This document shows, one piece after another, positions 61,615 to 64,000 of a DNA stretch of 64,000 nt. The translations under genes and the position numbers were made by a program. Positions within the stretch are counted from its first letter, which is position 1, and each line of letters starts with the position of its first letter. The DNA is from Polaribacter pacificus (GTDB lineage Bacteria; Bacteroidota; Bacteroidia; Flavobacteriales; Flavobacteriaceae). A model generated the notes under the pieces. The model made no database searches and was not told the origin of the DNA. It was given only the letters and a program-made list of their open reading frames with translations. Where the stretch lies: contig NZ_CP150664.1 of NCBI RefSeq assembly GCF_038024035.1, positions 2,604,001-2,668,000 of the forward strand, read 5' to 3'.

Positions 61615-64000
61615 TTAATATAACAAACGATCAGGTAAGCTTCGTTTATCCCATTTCAAATCGTTTAGGATTCCAGATTTTACACCAATTCTAAAATAAT
61701 AAGATTTATTTACTCCAAAAGGAGACCAATCAAAATTAAAGTTCCAGCTGTCTAGATCTCTGGTAAAACCAAGTCTTGTGTATGAGAAACCTTTGTTTTC
61801 AAAATCATAACCAGAGCTAAATCGGACAGACCATTTAGGTGTTAGTTCTATATTTCCATTAAACATTAAGGTGTTAGAGCCAATTCCTTTAATAATTCCA
61901 TTATTGCTGTAATTTACAGCATACATTAGGTTTAGACTCCATGGAACTGATGCTTTGTAAAGTTGTGCTTTCTTTTCTGTGTTTGAGTTGTTAGGGTCTC
62001 CGTTGGTGTTTGCGTTGTCTCCAAACTGATCGTTAGAAGGTGCGTCAAATTGAGTTTTTTTAGGTTCTTTTTTCTTAAAATCTGTACTTGATATTGAATA
62101 GTTAGCAGAAAGTGTAGCGCTGGTTACTCTAAATAGATTGCTGTTAAACTTGTCAATTCTATTACCATTGCTGTCTAGTTGGTATGGGTCTAGAATCGCC
62201 CCCATATTTACGGTTAGTTTGTCTTTAAATAGCAAGGTTCCGGCACTTACATTTACAGGACTCCAACGCAGACTGTCAGCGGCTATATTATAAAAGGTGT
62301 TAAAGTTTAAGTTGTTTAATAAGGTAATTTTTTTGTCTTCTAGATTAGTAGAGTCTCTTGATGCTACTTTAGCTTCTAAAACATTGTTTACGGTTATTCC
62401 AATCGAGTTTGATAAACCGCTTCCGGGTTGACCATAAATACCGTTTTCAAAAGGTGAGTAGGTTTCTAGATCAAGAGGGTCTGCACTTTGCTGAACTTGT
62501 AAATTGTACTGATCAGCAAAATCAGGTCGGTATCCATAAGAAATAGAAGGTCTAACCGTATGCCTAATCGTTTTTATTCGCCCTTTTAGATTGTAAACCC
62601 CGTATAATGTAGTACTCAAAGCAACACCCAGGTTGTATTCTCTAAAACTTTTAAAACCTTTGATAGTTTCGGTAACTGCCGTGGTCGTTAGAGGGTCATA
62701 GTTTTTTTGAATATAATCAAAATTCCAAACCTCTTTATATGTTGCGCTTGGAGCTAAGGTAAAATATTTAAAAACTTTTAGATTTGTGCTAGCATTTGCA
62801 TTGTGTTGGATTCCCGCTTTTGCTGTATCAAACATTTCTGGTTTAAAGAATAGAGAATCTACGGTGTTGATTCTATAATCTCCTTTAAGGCTATAGTTTA
62901 CACCCATCTTTTGCAGAGCATTGGTTTTCTCTCCATTTTTACCTGAAAAAGGGTAGACGCGATCCATGTTTACCTGAACAGAAGGCAAGGTCATAGTAAT
63001 GGCCTGTGTATTGGTGTTCTGTGAGTGTGTTGCAGTAGCGTTTAGATTAAAAGGAGTTCCTACAAATTTTCGATAATATGAAATTGAAGAGCTCAGTGTA
63101 TTTGTTAAAAAATCATTGTTGTTTGCCTCGTTTAATGATTCTCGATAATACTTGCTACTACCAAGATTTACCGATGCTGAAAAGCGAGAGTTCGGATTTG
63201 ATTTTGAATCCTGATTGTGAGACCAACGAATATTAAAATTGGTTCTTTTACTGTAGTCGTCAAAACCCTTTAAACTCTGGATTAAATTTTCATACTTAAA
63301 ACTAAAATTACCATTGTATTTATAGCGAACCACATAGTTAGACTGTGCAGTAATTCCCCAGCTTCCGTTGGTGTATAAATCTCCTAATAAGGTAATATCA
63401 ACATAGTCATTTAAAGCGATATAATACCCTCCGTTTTGTAGAAAATACCCTTGATTAGTGGTTTGTCCCCATGCGGGAATAATAAAACCAGAAGACCTGG
63501 TCTCTGTTGTCGGAAAATAGGCAAAAGGAATGGCCACTGGTGTTGGAACATCAGCAATTACCAAATTACTTAACCCTACTATAATTTTTTTACCAGGAAC
63601 TAACTTTGCTTTTTTGGTTCTGATATAATAATCAGGATTCGGCTTGTTAGAGGTTGTAAATTTAATATCTCTAATATAGATGGTTGAATCATTGACCTTT
63701 TTGGTTTTTTCTCCGTAGGTAATTAGGCCATTCTGATTGGTCTTTAAGTTGTAGATGATGGCTTTTTTACTTTCAAAATTATAGAGAATTGAATCTTGCT
63801 CAGATTCTTGAGTTCCTTGTTTAAAAACAGGTCGTTGTTGGTAGCCCAAACTGTCTTTGATTCCCTTAGCAAAAAGGGTGTTGTTTTTGTTGTCTACAAT
63901 AATGATTCCTGCCTTTAAATCAATATCGCCATAAATTACATGAGCGTTGTTGTACAAGATGGTTCGTTTATTTTTTAAATCTTGAATCATATCGTCATGA
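61615..64000 (-). CDS. lptD: LPS-assembly protein LptD, N-terminus outside the window
   Basis: About 795 residues are inside the window. The frame remains open to the right edge, so the ATG at 63990 is not necessarily the start and the signal peptide and start of the OstA-like domain are missing. Residues up to about 160 are the periplasmic beta-taco ('NNAHVIYGDIDLKAGIIIVDN', in part, and 'TKKAKLVPGKKIIVG'). After that come amphipathic strands of the outer-membrane barrel ending 'YFRIGVKSGILNDLKWDKRSL' (in part). It inserts LPS into the outer leaflet with LptE. Confidence 0.9.
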   Translation of the reverse strand, partial: HDDMIQDLKNKRTILYNNAHVIYGDIDLKAGIIIVDNKNNTLFAKGIKDSLGYQQRPVFKQGTQESEQDSILYNFESKKAIIYNLKTNQNGLITYGEKTKKVNDSTIYIRDIKFTTSNKPNPDYYIRTKKAKLVPGKKIIVGLSNLVIADVPTPVAIPFAYFPTTETRSSGFIIPAWGQTTNQGYFLQNGGYYIALNDYVDITLLGDLYTNGSWGITAQSNYVVRYKYNGNFSFKYENLIQSLKGFDDYSKRTNFNIRWSHNQDSKSNPNSRFSASVNLGSSKYYRESLNEANNNDFLTNTLSSSISYYRKFVGTPFNLNATATHSQNTNTQAITMTLPSVQVNMDRVYPFSGKNGEKTNALQKMGVNYSLKGDYRINTVDSLFFKPEMFDTAKAGIQHNANASTNLKVFKYFTLAPSATYKEVWNFDYIQKNYDPLTTTAVTETIKGFKSFREYNLGVALSTTLYGVYNLKGRIKTIRHTVRPSISYGYRPDFADQYNLQVQQSADPLDLETYSPFENGIYGQPGSGLSNSIGITVNNVLEAKVASRDSTNLEDKKITLLNNLNFNTFYNIAADSLRWSPVNVSAGTLLFKDKLTVNMGAILDPYQLDSNGNRIDKFNSNLFRVTSATLSANYSISSTDFKKKEPKKTQFDAPSNDQFGDNANTNGDPNNSNTEKKAQLYKASVPWSLNLMYAVNYSNNGIIKGIGSNTLMFNGNIELTPKWSVRFSSGYDFENKGFSYTRLGFTRDLDSWNFNFDWSPFGVNKSYYFRIGVKSGILNDLKWDKRSLPDRLLY

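Overview
This window reads as a chromosomal segment of a Bacteroidota bacterium, most likely a marine member of the Flavobacteriaceae. The evidence is the low G+C content (by eye), promoters of the Bacteroidota type (TTG, a spacer of about 17-21, then TAnnTTTG), and families typical of the group: DUF349 repeats, PadR/PspC/GIN-domain cassettes, DUF4369 lipoproteins, a separate pyruvate dehydrogenase E1-alpha gene beside E2, a HemC-HemD fusion and HemJ. It is mostly core genome. I see no insertion sequence, prophage, CRISPR array, rRNA or tRNA. Both edges cut genes: the C-terminal end of a DUF368 transporter on the left and the N-terminal end of LptD on the right.

Layout. 1-13.6 kb: housekeeping genes (aroE, DUF349 protein, zinc-ribbon-like coiled-coil protein, NIF3, lpxK, Ppx/GppA, SixA-like phosphatase, pdxH, an ECF sigma factor with a membrane protein, a flavoprotein, a lone receiver-domain protein, a Na+/solute symporter, recR). 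13.6-24.7 kb: a haem locus holding every step from glutamyl-tRNA to protohaem. hemJ, hemH, a SpoU methyltransferase and an AraC regulator lie on the minus strand. hemA, hemC-hemD, hemB, hemL, hemE, a GNAT acetyltransferase and hemF lie on the plus strand. The two arms diverge from the AraC/hemA intergenic region. 25-32.3 kb: two 2-oxoacid dehydrogenase E2 genes (branched-chain/2-oxoglutarate type and pyruvate type, the latter with pdhA) flanking a RimK/retropepsin-like protease/aspartoacylase-like trio.

32.4-43.8 kb is mainly cell envelope: a secreted protein, a VanX-like M15 dipeptidase, a DUF4870-PadR-PspC-GIN cassette, DUF4442 and AIM24-type proteins, a class D beta-lactamase lipoprotein, an aminotransferase with a Tat signal, a DUF4369 lipoprotein and a DUF819 transporter. 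43.8-51.4 kb: a large BNR-repeat 'VPS10-like' secreted protein, an unrecognised AT-rich secreted protein, a six-gene SPFH operon containing three very small genes (a ribbon-helix-helix protein, a DUF4177 protein and a possible 36-residue membrane peptide), and an S1/P1 nuclease. 51.4-64 kb: tsaD, a TamB-like protein of about 1490 residues translationally coupled to a sugar-1-phosphate nucleotidyltransferase and a NahK-like kinase, then pfkA-gap, ridA and lptD.

Nothing here is an obviously new defence or mobile system. The items most worth following up are the complete and probably coordinately controlled haem locus with its intergenic hairpins, the three-gene RimK cassette that looks like a writer plus two possible erasers for glutamate tails, the SPFH operon with micro-proteins, and an apparently intrinsic class D beta-lactamase lipoprotein. 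All functional statements come from reading motifs and from knowledge of the families; no database search was run.
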